Source: Olavius algarvensis associated proteobacterium Delta 3
GTDB taxonomy: Bacteria; Desulfobacterota; Desulfobacteria; Desulfobacterales; CAFBRK01
DNA: 64,000 nucleotides
Assembly: GCA_903231505.1 (NCBI GenBank)
Contig: CAFBRK010000141.1
Span: 1-64,000 of the forward strand
Direction: 5' to 3'
The notes below the pieces were generated by a model that saw only the letters and a program-made list of their open reading frames with translations, ran no database searches and was not told the origin of the DNA. The translations under genes were made by a program, and so were the position numbers. Positions 37,785 to 46,082 of this stretch are shown piece after piece (positions within the stretch are counted from its first letter, which is position 1; every line of letters begins with the position of its first letter).

Positions 37785-38027
37785 TCACGCGTTCCGTTTG
37801 ATATAGAACCGGGTGAAATCCCCGTCCTGGTCGGTTTTGACGATTTCATTCCCGCTGGTCCTGGCCCAGGCCGGAAAATCGGAAAGGGCACCCGGGTCCG
37901 AGGTCTGGGCCTCGATAATCTCTCCGATCTCCACTTCCTTGATACCCTTGCTGACCTTGACCACCGGCATCGGGCACGGCAGCCCCTTGAGATCCATTAC
38001 CTTCGCTACTTTAATATCGTCACTCAT
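37785..38027 (-). CDS. tusA: TusA-family sulfur carrier protein
   Basis: 80 residues. The active motif is L-P-C-P-M-P, whose first Cys carries the persulfide, followed by VVKVSKGI and a strand-rich second half (EIIEAQTSD, GDFTRFYIKR). TusA proteins pass sulfane sulfur in the cytoplasm to partners such as DsrE proteins; here the dsrE2 gene is 74 bases upstream, the standard pairing. Confidence 0.88.
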   Translation of the reverse strand: MSDDIKVAKVMDLKGLPCPMPVVKVSKGIKEVEIGEIIEAQTSDPGALSDFPAWARTSGNEIVKTDQDGDFTRFYIKRNA

Positions 38028-38101
38028 GGTTTCCTCCTGAATTGGTGGTGTAACTATGTTGAAAAAAAATGATCATGTAACTATTTCGTGAAAACTCCGG
38101 G

Positions 38102-38653
38102 TTATATAAACAGCTGCACCCTGCTGTTGCCGGCTTCCTCTAAAAAGGTAGCGACGCCGCCGTAGCTGAGATGCTCGTAATCGATCATCTCTTCCCGTTT
38201 GAAGCCCATCAGGTCCATGGACATCTCACAGATCACGATCCTGACACCAAGCTGTTCGGCCATCTCCATCATCTGCTCCAGGGAGGCCACATTTTTCTGG
38301 GTCATGAGCCGCTTCATCATGGCGGTGCCCATCCCGCCCATGTTCATTTTGGACAGTTTGGTCTGGGTGGTGCCCTTCGGCAGCATGGCCCCGAACATTT
38401 TTCCCATGGCATCCTTGCCGCCGACGTTCTTGTCCTTGTCCCGGAGCACCGGTGTGCCCCAGAACGTGAAGAACATGACGACGTCCATTCCCATGGCCAC
38501 CGCGCCGGTGGCGATGACAAAAGACGCCAGCGCCTTGTCCAGATCGCCGCTGAAGACAATCATCGAAACTCTATTTTCGGTGGTCTTTTTGTCGACCCGC
38601 TCGATCTGCGCCTTGAGCTCGGCAAGCTGGGTTTCAATATTTTGCATATCCAT
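38102..38653 (-). CDS. dsrE2: DsrE2-type sulfurtransferase-like protein
   Basis: 183 residues of the DsrE/DsrF-like (COG2210) family. A 25-residue coiled start (ETQLAELKAQIERVDKKT) is followed by SMIVFSGDLDKALASFVIATGA and by IVICEMSMDLMG, in which the Cys is the persulfide-carrying residue of DsrE2. It would take or give sulfane sulfur with TusA; some members are membrane-associated. GGAGG precedes the ATG. A copy of the MarR-type palindrome lies about 85 bases upstream. Confidence 0.82.
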   Translation of the reverse strand: MDMQNIETQLAELKAQIERVDKKTTENRVSMIVFSGDLDKALASFVIATGAVAMGMDVVMFFTFWGTPVLRDKDKNVGGKDAMGKMFGAMLPKGTTQTKLSKMNMGGMGTAMMKRLMTQKNVASLEQMMEMAEQLGVRIVICEMSMDLMGFKREEMIDYEHLSYGGVATFLEEAGNSRVQLFI

Positions 38654-38735
38654 TTGGCCGCCTCCTTTAAGTTGATGCTGTTAAGTTTAATTAGATATAA
38701 ATTACTGATGGTTAACTTGAAAATTACACGATTTG

Positions 38736-38750
38736 GTTTATACCATGAAC
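38736..38750. promoter_or_regulatory. Candidate MarR operator upstream of dsrE2
   Basis: GTTTATACCATGAAC, an imperfect palindrome that matches the palindrome at the marR start (GTTCATATCGTGAAC) at 12 of 15 positions. On the minus strand it includes TATAAA, a possible -10 box, so binding could block the dsrE2 promoter. Confidence 0.5.
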
Positions 38751-38816
38751 ATTATCTCGCAAAAAATCCCATTTGGCATCAGCTGTCCCCCGTTCATCGC
38801 CGGTTTGCCGACAGGG

Positions 38817-39296
38817 TTACACCATCATATCCTTTACCGACTGCATCGCTGATTTGAGCATCTCCAGGGAGGCCATCATGTGGCGCCGCTGCTCCGGGGT
38901 AATTTGTGTCAGCACCTCGGAATGCACATCTCGTAGAAAATGATTGATGTCGTCCAGCTTCTTGGACCCGGCCGATGTCAAGCTGAGCAGGTTGACACGG
39001 GAGTCCTCCGGGTCTTTAATGCGCTGAATCAGCCCCTTTTGAAGCATCCCCTCGATGATCCGGGTAACCCGGCTCTTGACCACGTTCATCTTGTGGGCGA
39101 TGCCCTTGGACGTCAGGTAGCGCTCTTCGCCGAAGAGCAACAGGCACCGCAGTTCGGCATCCGGCAGATTGAACCTGTCGCTTTGATACTGCATCCGTTC
39201 CTGGCAGCACTGATACAGCTTGGCCACCAGTTCCTGGAAATGATCCAGCTGATAATCCGTAATCTGGTCCGTTGGGTTGCCAAAATTATTGTTCAT
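38817..39296 (-). CDS. MarR-family transcriptional regulator
   Basis: 159 residues from the ATG at 39296; a much longer in-frame extension to 40202 overlaps the PAP2 gene and is rejected. Winged-helix features: LRCLLLFGEERYLTSKGIAHKMNVVKSRVTRIIEGMLQKGLIQR, then the wing DPEDSRVNLLSLT, ending in a dimerisation helix. MarR dimers bind palindromes and usually repress their own gene and neighbours. Here the ATG lies inside a GTTCATATCGTGAAC palindrome and 7 bases after a -10 box, so the mRNA is probably leaderless; no ribosome site is visible. It likely controls the adjacent dsrE2-tusA operon. Confidence 0.85.
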   Translation of the reverse strand: MNNNFGNPTDQITDYQLDHFQELVAKLYQCCQERMQYQSDRFNLPDAELRCLLLFGEERYLTSKGIAHKMNVVKSRVTRIIEGMLQKGLIQRIKDPEDSRVNLLSLTSAGSKKLDDINHFLRDVHSEVLTQITPEQRRHMMASLEMLKSAMQSVKDMMV

Positions 39297-39331
39297 ATCG
39301 TGAACTATATATAACCATCGATTTCTGTCAA
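39291..39331 (-). promoter_or_regulatory. marR promoter with overlapping operator
   Basis: On the minus strand TTGACA (39331-39326), a 16-base spacer and TATAGT (39309-39304) form a strong promoter. The perfect inverted repeat GTTCA-TATCG-TGAAC (39291-39305) overlaps both the -10 box and the ATG (39296-39294), as expected for autorepression. Confidence 0.65.
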
Positions 39332-39479
39332 GCTTTTTTTTTGCGATATCCATTTTCGGTGCCCCCGGCGGGGCAGGGCAGCGGGTATCGCGGATCCGCC
39401 CGATGGGAACGCGTTGTGAAGGGAGGGTTTCTATGCTACCGTAACCCGATTTTCGAACCCCTGAAGAAATGGCGGAACG

Positions 39480-40445
39480 ATGCAGGAGCAACGGACACGC
39501 CGGGGTCTGCTGATTATTTTGGCGGGCGCTGTCATCACCATGGTCCTGAGCACCCGGGTGGACTATTCCTGGACGGTTTTCCTCGGCGAGCATCGATGGC
39601 CGTTTTTGGTAAAGGTGATGGGGCAGACCGTATTCGAGGGGGAATCCTTTGGCGGGGTGGATCCGGTCATCCTTTTTTTGATCACGGTGACCGGCGTTTA
39701 TTACCTGACCTGGAAGACCCAACGTGAAAAGCTGATCCGGTGGCGGCCGCACCTGGGGTTTATCCTGACCTGTGCCGTTGTTGGCGGCATCTACGTTGTT
39801 CACAGTCTGAAATGGATCATGGGACGGGCACGGCCGGAACCCGTCATCACCGGAGGCCTCCCGTTTACCGAATGGTTCACATTCGGACCCCATTTCGTGA
39901 CCGAGGGGATCTATCGGGGCGCCTTTCCCAGCGGCCACACCGCCGAAGCGATGATTCTGTTCACCCTGGCATATGTATTTGCGGGGACCCCGGGGCATTC
40001 CATAGGGCAACGTGTGTTCGGCTGGTGCTGGGGGGTGGCCGCCCTGGTCTACGCGTCTGCCGTCGGAATCGGCCGGTGCATGGCCCTGAGCCACTGGTTG
40101 ACGGATGTGACAGGCGCCATCGTGCTGTCGTGGATTGCCTGTCATGTGCTGTTTCACCATGTGCTGCGCGTGCCGGAGCAGATCGGGTATGTTCACACCC
40201 ATGGACAGCTGCCGGATACGCCTCCCGTCTGGGAGCTGCGGCTGTGCGGATACCTTCTCGGGGTCGTTCTTGGCGGAGCTGCAGGCATTCTCGGGTTGCG
40301 GGGCATCGGCCTCGGCGAATCCACTGGGTTCATCGGGCTTGCCCTTGCCGGCGCCCTGCTGGCGCTTCTGGCCGCCTGGCGGATGGCCCTTTTTTACCGA
40401 CGGGTCCGCCGGGGGTTGAATCCGCCGGTGGTCGATAACGGATGA
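39480..40445 (+). CDS. PAP2-family phosphatase, membrane
   Basis: 321 residues with about eight membrane segments. The three PAP2 motifs are present: K-W-I-M-G-R-A-R-P, then P-S-G-H, then G-R-C-M-A-L-S-H-W-L-T-D, with the catalytic histidines and arginines; Gly replaces the Ser of the usual SRxxxxxHxxxD. Family members remove phosphate from lipid or polyprenyl phosphates at the membrane surface. The stop overlaps the next gene by 4 bases. Compared with small PAP2 proteins it has an extra C-terminal membrane part (about 245-310). Confidence 0.85.
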   Translation: MQEQRTRRGLLIILAGAVITMVLSTRVDYSWTVFLGEHRWPFLVKVMGQTVFEGESFGGVDPVILFLITVTGVYYLTWKTQREKLIRWRPHLGFILTCAVVGGIYVVHSLKWIMGRARPEPVITGGLPFTEWFTFGPHFVTEGIYRGAFPSGHTAEAMILFTLAYVFAGTPGHSIGQRVFGWCWGVAALVYASAVGIGRCMALSHWLTDVTGAIVLSWIACHVLFHHVLRVPEQIGYVHTHGQLPDTPPVWELRLCGYLLGVVLGGAAGILGLRGIGLGESTGFIGLALAGALLALLAAWRMALFYRRVRRGLNPPVVDNG

Positions 40446-41332
40446 AAAAACTGCTTCGCATACTGATCGTGCAGTCCGGCAAGGAGCTGTTCCGCTACAA
40501 ATCCTTTTTTCTGCTGATTTTCGCCCTGATCCTACTGGACCGGTTTCTCAAAAAGGTCGTGCACGTGGACCGGTCCTCCCTGAATCAGGAATCACTCAAG
40601 GAGATCAGCTTTCAGTCCGCCCAATACGTGTTCGAGGTGATGCCCGGTGTGCTGGTCGGCTTCCTGTCCGACTATCGGACATTTCTGGTTATCGGCGGTC
40701 TTTTTTTATTGAAGCAGCTCATCTCAATGTGGCCGTCGAGCGATATGCGCCGGATGCACCGGCAGGAGCGGGGCACATTTGGCCTGTTCGGATCCTTGTT
40801 GGCCATCCGATGGGAGCAGGTGCTCTGGGACGGAATGGCGGTCGTCATTATCGTGGGCGTGACCGGCGCCTGGACCACGATCCACTACGTCATCCTCCAC
40901 AGCGTCTGGCAGGCCCACCCTTCAGCGATTTGCCTTCTGGCGCTGCTCGTTTTGATGTTCCTCTTTTTGCCCATGACCCTGGCCGGTTTTTCGTACTCAT
41001 CGAAGCTGGCGGTGATCTCAAGGGGCGGGTTCACTGATAAATTCAAGCTGTTCCTTCGCCTGTTTTGGGATCACCGGATACGGTGGGCCTCCTGGCTGTT
41101 CTTCATGGCACGGCTTATGATCGAGGCCCTGTTCGTCATCATTCTCCCGGCAGTGGTCATTATCTTGATGGACATCTTCTGGGTTCGCGTTCTCACGGCC
41201 AGTCTGCTTGCCACGCCGGTTTACTCCTATCTGAAAATGGCCTCCTTCAAATTTTTCCTCGAAATCTACCGCCCCTTTCCATTAGTTCGGGAAGAATACA
41301 GGTCCTACTACAGTAATTACGATTTGCTGTAA
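40442..41332 (+). CDS. Membrane protein of unknown function
   Basis: 296 residues with about six hydrophobic segments and an N terminus rich in Lys/Arg (KKLLRILIVQSGKELFRYK). No family recognised. It starts with ATGA overlap on the PAP2 gene, so it probably works with it, perhaps in lipid or polyprenyl-phosphate handling. The tyrosine-rich C terminus (EEYRSYYSNYDLL) is distinctive. Confidence 0.7.
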   Translation: MKKLLRILIVQSGKELFRYKSFFLLIFALILLDRFLKKVVHVDRSSLNQESLKEISFQSAQYVFEVMPGVLVGFLSDYRTFLVIGGLFLLKQLISMWPSSDMRRMHRQERGTFGLFGSLLAIRWEQVLWDGMAVVIIVGVTGAWTTIHYVILHSVWQAHPSAICLLALLVLMFLFLPMTLAGFSYSSKLAVISRGGFTDKFKLFLRLFWDHRIRWASWLFFMARLMIEALFVIILPAVVIILMDIFWVRVLTASLLATPVYSYLKMASFKFFLEIYRPFPLVREEYRSYYSNYDLL

Positions 41333-41335
41333 CAG

Positions 41336-41455
41336 CGGAGTCATCGGTATCGGTATCGACTTCGAAGTTGGCCACTCTGTCTCGATTCCGATACCGATTC
41401 TGATCCCGATACCGAAGATGTCCATATCCGGACTCCCCCGAAACGGGATTTGAAA
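41336..41455 (-). repeat. MITE-like element, A family (fragment)
   Basis: About 120 bases match the middle of the A elements: CGGAGTCATCGGTATCGG, CGATTCCGATACCGATTC, TGTCCATATCCGGACTCC, CCCGAAACGG. Both terminal repeats are missing. It fills most of the gap between the membrane protein and the cation exporter. Confidence 0.65.
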
Positions 41456-41465
41456 TTTCACGGGG

Positions 41466-42458
41466 ATGCATTACCATGACCCCATGGCAAAGCGTGCAAA
41501 AGATGTCTCCACGGATCCCTGGCGGCATTCCCATCGATTTACGGTGGACAGAGGTAGCAGTGAGCGGAACACCTGGCTGGTGATCGCTCTCACCGCGGTG
41601 ATGATGGTCATCGAAATCGCCTCGGGCTTGATGTTCGGTTCCATGGCGCTTCTGGCGGACGGCTGGCACATGGCAACCCATACCGCTGCATTGGGGATCA
41701 CGGCCTTCGCCTATACTTACGCCCGGCGCCACGCAGACGATCCGGCCTACACCTTCGGCACCGGTAAAGTGGGCGTTCTGGGTGGATTTGCCAGTGCCAT
41801 CGTTCTGGCCATCATTGCCGTTTTGATGGGGGCGGAAGCCGTGGTGCGCCTGCTTACGCCCAAACCTATCCAGTTCAACGAGGCCATATTTGTGGCGGTC
41901 ATCGGCCTCGGGGTGAACCTTGTCAGCGCCTGGCTCCTTCGGGAGCGTCACGATCACAGCCACGGACACGGGTCAGAGGAACACCGGCATCACCAGGATC
42001 ACAATTTGCGGGCGGCATACCTTCACGTTCTGGCCGATGCACTCACCTCGGTGCTGGCGATTGTGGCGCTGTTGACCGGGAAAGCGCTCGGATGGATATG
42101 GATGGACCCGCTGATGGGCGTCGTGGGCGGCGTGATTATTTTGCGTTGGGCTTACATGCTGATTCGGGACACCGGGCACATTCTGCTGGACAAGACCGCC
42201 GCAACCGCGATCATGGACGCGGTGCGCTCCGAAATCGAATCGGAGGACGACTCCCGCGTGGTGGACCTCCATCTCTGGCAGGTGAGTTCATCCCATCTCG
42301 GGGCGATCGTCTCCATCGTGACCAAGCGCCCTAAACCGCCCGATTATTACAAGTCCTTGCTGAACCGGATCCAGCCCCTGGACCACATCACCGTGGAAGT
42401 GATCCCATACGTGACCGCCCCGGAGCAGTTCATGAAATTATCGGACGAACCGTTCTGA
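41466..42458 (+). CDS. dmeF: CDF-family divalent cation exporter, DmeF-like
   Basis: 330 residues, six membrane segments. The metal-site motifs are SMALLADGWHMATHT and LADALTS, with DWRHSH-like His residues at the N terminus and a histidine-rich loop (HDHSHGHGSEEHRHHQDH) between helices. Position and sequence of these match DmeF, which exports cobalt and nickel by proton exchange. The C-terminal cytoplasmic domain (DDSRVVDLHLWQVSSSH) is typical. Starts at 41466 or 41484 are both possible; neither has a clear ribosome site. The next gene begins 10 bases later. Confidence 0.88.
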   Translation: MHYHDPMAKRAKDVSTDPWRHSHRFTVDRGSSERNTWLVIALTAVMMVIEIASGLMFGSMALLADGWHMATHTAALGITAFAYTYARRHADDPAYTFGTGKVGVLGGFASAIVLAIIAVLMGAEAVVRLLTPKPIQFNEAIFVAVIGLGVNLVSAWLLRERHDHSHGHGSEEHRHHQDHNLRAAYLHVLADALTSVLAIVALLTGKALGWIWMDPLMGVVGGVIILRWAYMLIRDTGHILLDKTAATAIMDAVRSEIESEDDSRVVDLHLWQVSSSHLGAIVSIVTKRPKPPDYYKSLLNRIQPLDHITVEVIPYVTAPEQFMKLSDEPF

Positions 42459-42468
42459 TGGTGGGGTG

Positions 42469-43641
42469 ATGGTCGAATGGCTGATCATCGGCGGCGGTAT
42501 CCACGGCACCTATCTGTCGAATCTTCTCACCACTGAGACCGGCCTGAGCCGGGATGACGTCCGCGTGCTGGACCCCCACGATCGCCCATTGGAACTGTGG
42601 CACCGCTACGCCCGCAATTGCGATATGCGGTATCTCCGCTCGCCGGCCACCCATAATATCGATATCCACATCCTGTCCCTCTACAGGTTCGCCAAATCCA
42701 ATCCCGATCTCGATGGGAACCACTTCATCCCCCTTTATAACCGGCCGTCCAGGGATCTGTTCGAGCGTCATTGCGAGTCGGTGATCCGGGCTCGCGGGCT
42801 CGCCCGGATGCGGATAAAAGGGAGGGCAAGAGCCCTGACACGGTCTGGCGGTGGCGTCGGCGTCGAAACCGAAACCGGTCGCATCCGGTCCAAGCGGGTG
42901 CTGCTGTGTGTCGGGCAAACCGAGGCCCCCTGCTGGCCGGATTGGGCCCGGCGCGCCAGAAACGCCGGGTCGACCATCTATCATGTGTTTGACAGCGATT
43001 TCCCAGGGGCAAAGGCGTCCCGGGGGGATCGGACAGTGGTGGTCGGGGGCGGTCTGACCGCCGTTCAGACCGCGCTGGCCCGAACGCGATCGGCGGCCGC
43101 ACCGGTGATGCTGCTGTCACCCCATGGTCTCCGGAAAAGCAATTTCGATTTCGACCCGTGCTGGATCGGCCCTAAATGCATGAGTGGTTTCCTCTCGGCA
43201 AGCCTCCAACGCCGGCGGGAACTGATCGGTACGGCGAGAATGCCGGGGACCCTGCCGATGGAAATCCATGGGGAAGCCACAGCGGCGATCCGGACAGGTC
43301 GAATCCTCTTCAGACAAGCCGATGTGCGGGACGCCCGACCATCAAACGGAACCCTTCGTCTGCTTCTGGATGCCGGTGACATCGAAGCCGAGCAGGTGAT
43401 CCTCGCCACCGGATTTGATCCGGGCAGGCCCGCCGGGGCACTGATTGACCAGACGTCGCGAGAATTTTCACTCCAGACGACCGCTGGGGGATACCCGGTG
43501 GTGAACGACCACCTTCAATGGGGAGACGCCCTGTTTGTATCCGGGCCGCTGGCGGAGCTTCGCCTCGGGCCCTGCGCCCGGAACATCGTCGGTGCCCGCA
43601 ATGCCGGCAGGCTGTTGCTCGAATACCTGAAACACCTTTAA
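42469..43641 (+). CDS. FAD/NAD(P)-binding oxidoreductase
   Basis: 390 residues. A dinucleotide loop IIGGGIHGTYL opens the protein; a second one, VVVGGGLTAVQTALA, lies at about 190; VILATGFD near residue 320 is the usual flavoprotein ATG motif. This layout resembles flavin monooxygenase-like or PF13454-type proteins, and no partner gene reveals a substrate. A GTG three bases upstream is an alternative start. It may be cotranscribed with dmeF. Confidence 0.75.
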   Translation: MVEWLIIGGGIHGTYLSNLLTTETGLSRDDVRVLDPHDRPLELWHRYARNCDMRYLRSPATHNIDIHILSLYRFAKSNPDLDGNHFIPLYNRPSRDLFERHCESVIRARGLARMRIKGRARALTRSGGGVGVETETGRIRSKRVLLCVGQTEAPCWPDWARRARNAGSTIYHVFDSDFPGAKASRGDRTVVVGGGLTAVQTALARTRSAAAPVMLLSPHGLRKSNFDFDPCWIGPKCMSGFLSASLQRRRELIGTARMPGTLPMEIHGEATAAIRTGRILFRQADVRDARPSNGTLRLLLDAGDIEAEQVILATGFDPGRPAGALIDQTSREFSLQTTAGGYPVVNDHLQWGDALFVSGPLAELRLGPCARNIVGARNAGRLLLEYLKHL

Positions 43642-44099
43642 CGTTGCTGGAACCACGAGATAGGTAAACGAAACCCCGTTATGGCACAACGGGTGCCGGG
43701 TCCCGGGTGTATGTGACATCAGAGTCGAAGGGAGCGAGCAGAGCGAGTTGAAGGGTGGGCCCACCTGTCCTGAGCCTGCCGAAGGGTTAGCCCGTTTGCC
43801 CGTGGGCCCGTTAGCCCGTTAGCCCGCTAGCCCGTGTGTCCTCATGCCTTAGCTGTCCTCTGCCTTCTGTCCTCTGCCATCCGACCTCCGACCCGCCAAA
43901 GGCGAGCAAGCCTCTGACTTCAAGCATCCAGTATCGAGAATCCAGAATCCAGCTCTCCAAATCTCCTAACCCCTGTAGCTTGTATCCTGGATCCTGCATC
44001 CCGTTTGCCTACCTGTCCTGCCTGCCCTGTGCCTGTCGAAGGGAGCAGAGCCGAAGGGAGCTCAGTCGAAGGGAGGCTCTCGAAGGGCAGCGAAATGCA
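43642..44099. repeat. Intergenic repeat cluster (degenerate composite cassette)
   Basis: No gene. It holds 43735-43790 TCGAAGGG-type pieces (CCTGAGCCTGCCGAAGGG), 43790-43840 GTTAGCCCG / GTTTGCCCG units, 43850-43890 CTGTCCTCTGCC pieces, a CCCGCCAAAGGCGAGC palindrome at about 43893, 43924-44003 ATCCAGT / ATCCAGA / ATCCTGG heptamers, and 44030-44095 repeated GTCGAAGGGAGC units. It is related to the cassettes at 4553, 7678 and 15225. Confidence 0.65.
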
Positions 44100-44192
44100 A
44101 AAAGGAACATCACCTCTGCGACCTCTGCGCCTTTTCGGTGAACCGTTGATCGTATAAGAAGTCGGAACGCAATTCTGAAAATCGCTATAAGC
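44100..44192 (+). repeat. MITE-like element, B family (right half)
   Basis: ACCTCTGCGCCTTTTCGGTG, then GTTGATCGTATAA and CGGAACGCAATTCTGAAAAT with CGCTATAA: the right half and terminal repeat of the B element seen at 34056-34362. Confidence 0.6.
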
Positions 44193-44209
44193 TATAAATA
44201 GGAGAGGGT

Positions 44210-44887
44210 TTATGCCGCCCGGGACCGTATTTCATGGAGTCGGATCCGGTGGGTTTCGGATTCGCCCCGGAGCGTTTTCATCCGGGTATCGATATCGTAC
44301 TTCGGCGGCAGCGTTTCGATGTACCGGGTAACACATCGATGCTGATCGTTGTGCGCGAGGACAATCCGGCCGGCCGGCCGAAGGCAGGTTTGGAACAGGT
44401 CGGTCAGGGGGTCGAAGAAAATCTCTTTGTAAACGACTTCGGATCCGCAGATGATGTCATAGGTCGTTTCGAGATCTGGACGCAGCCAGTCGAGCTTACG
44501 AACGGATACCCTGTCCAATCGGTTCCGGGCGACATTCTCCTGCAACAGCGCCAGGACATCATCGTCGTAATCGGTAATCGTTACAGGGTATCCGAAAGCC
44601 CCCAGAAACAGCCCGGTGACGCCCATGCCCGCCCCGATTTCAAGTATCGTCGATTGGGTATCCAGGTCCTGGCTGAGCAGATAGTCGGTCAAGACAAAAG
44701 AGGCTTCCCAGAATTTTATCCAGAACGGAAAATCAGAGAGATCACCCAGTCCGTTCCGCTCGAGCCGACGGACAAACCGTCCCCAGTCGCCGACGCCGTA
44801 AAACTCCAGCTGTTTCCCACCAATGCCGATGGGGATCAGCTCCAGTTTGTATTTTTCGTGGATACGCAAGGGGCTGGGACCCTCCAT
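44210..44887 (-). CDS. Class I SAM-dependent methyltransferase
   Basis: 225 residues from the ATG at 44887 (a TTG start at 44968 would add 27). The SAM loop is LEIGAGMGVTGLFLG, followed by ITDYDDDVLALLQEN (ribose-binding acid) and YDIICGSEVVY at motif IV, the pattern of PF10294-type (METTL21-like) protein methyltransferases. The region FPFWIKFWEASFVLTDYL before motif I also fits. The target is unknown. No operon partner; it faces a repeat-filled gap. Confidence 0.75.
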   Translation of the reverse strand: MEGPSPLRIHEKYKLELIPIGIGGKQLEFYGVGDWGRFVRRLERNGLGDLSDFPFWIKFWEASFVLTDYLLSQDLDTQSTILEIGAGMGVTGLFLGAFGYPVTITDYDDDVLALLQENVARNRLDRVSVRKLDWLRPDLETTYDIICGSEVVYKEIFFDPLTDLFQTCLRPAGRIVLAHNDQHRCVTRYIETLPPKYDIDTRMKTLRGESETHRIRLHEIRSRAA

Positions 44888-45323
44888 CTCAACGCCCGTT
44901 CGGGTGGCTGCCGTGGTCTCCTGGAAAATTCGTCCCGCACCTATATCAACCCCGCCCGGGATCGGCAAGAACAGAAATGGTATCAGAAAGTTATTGGGGT
45001 TGCCAAAATCCTGTTTCGTGTGACACGGAAAGGGTCATCCCGCAGCGGCCAGATCCGGGCATCGAACCTTCTCCGAAACCGACGGGGACATACGTATGGC
45101 AGCGGCCAGATAGACCATATCATACGTCAAATCACTTTAAGCTTTTATCCAAGGAACAAATATGGCAGAATATAGATGTCTGTGAATGACATCCGGGTGA
45201 ATCCAAGGCTCCCTGCCCCGACGGTTACCGCGGGACGGGGAATCCTATTTTGGGCGACTGTTCTGTGTTTCATGGGGCGCTAACTCCATGGACAAAGACC
45301 AAACGTTGCAAAGAACGTGAACG
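44888..45323. other. Intergenic region between divergent genes
   Basis: About 350-430 bases, depending on the methyltransferase start. No further gene. A 10-codon frame MDKDQTLQRT ends 4 bases before the ATG at 45324 and could be a leader peptide, but support is weak. Confidence 0.3.
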
Positions 45324-46025
45324 ATGAGTGTGTCGACCTACCTGATCATCTACGATCTGCGGTGTAGCGGTGGTTTTGAAACACAGTTTACAATCCGTCT
45401 CGATCCGCACACCTTTACGCTCATACCCTTCGACATTTCGTCAACCCCGAAATGGACGGTCCTGACCTACGAGCAGTGCGAGTGCTGCCCGATGGACGTG
45501 ACGGCGCACACATACTGCCCGATTGCCGTCAACATCTCTGAAATCGCTGAAGAATTCAAAGACAGACTCTCTACCGAAGAATGCAAGGTGCGCTGCCGCA
45601 CACCGGAGCGCATATACATGAAAAAAACCAACCTGATGGAGGCCATTTCATCCATCTTCGGAATCATCATGGCCACCAGCGGGTGTCCGGTGCTGGACGT
45701 CTTTAAGCCCATGGCACGGTTTCATCTACCCTTTTCAACCGGCGAGGAGACGACATTCCGCGCGGTCTCCATGTTTCTGCTGCGGGACCACTTCAGCAGC
45801 GATGGCTCGAATTCCTTCATGGATGCGATGAAGACGCTGGAACGCCACTACGAGCTGGTCAAACAGGTCAACGAGGGCCTGTATGCACGGATCAAGAGCA
45901 TCAGTTCAGAGGATGCGGACAAGAACGCCATCGTGATGCTGCACTCCCTGTCTCAGCTGCTTTGCATGGAGGCGAACTGCAACCTGAACTCTCTGGCGTA
46001 TCTTTTTAAAACTAAAACATCCTGA
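45324..46025 (+). CDS. Cys-rich protein of unknown function
   Basis: 233 residues, soluble. The N terminus is strand-rich (YLIIYDLRCSGGFETQFTI); a cysteine cluster follows (YEQCECCPMDV, then YCPIAVN, and ECKVRCR), and the C-terminal half is helical (SSIFGIIMATSGCPVLDVF, KPMARFHLPFSTGEE). Such clusters bind metals in many proteins, which is inference here. I do not recognise the family with certainty. It is followed by the thioredoxin-like gene 57 bases on. Confidence 0.7.
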   Translation: MSVSTYLIIYDLRCSGGFETQFTIRLDPHTFTLIPFDISSTPKWTVLTYEQCECCPMDVTAHTYCPIAVNISEIAEEFKDRLSTEECKVRCRTPERIYMKKTNLMEAISSIFGIIMATSGCPVLDVFKPMARFHLPFSTGEETTFRAVSMFLLRDHFSSDGSNSFMDAMKTLERHYELVKQVNEGLYARIKSISSEDADKNAIVMLHSLSQLLCMEANCNLNSLAYLFKTKTS

Positions 46026-46082
46026 AGGGCGCCACATTCCGGGGCCGACGGATCGTACCCATCGTGTACAGAAAGTGTTGCC

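Noticed and set aside
38817-40202. 461-codon reading of the MarR gene
   Set aside because: The N-terminal 300 codons lie antisense to the PAP2 gene and have no domain; the MarR part begins at the ATG at 39296.
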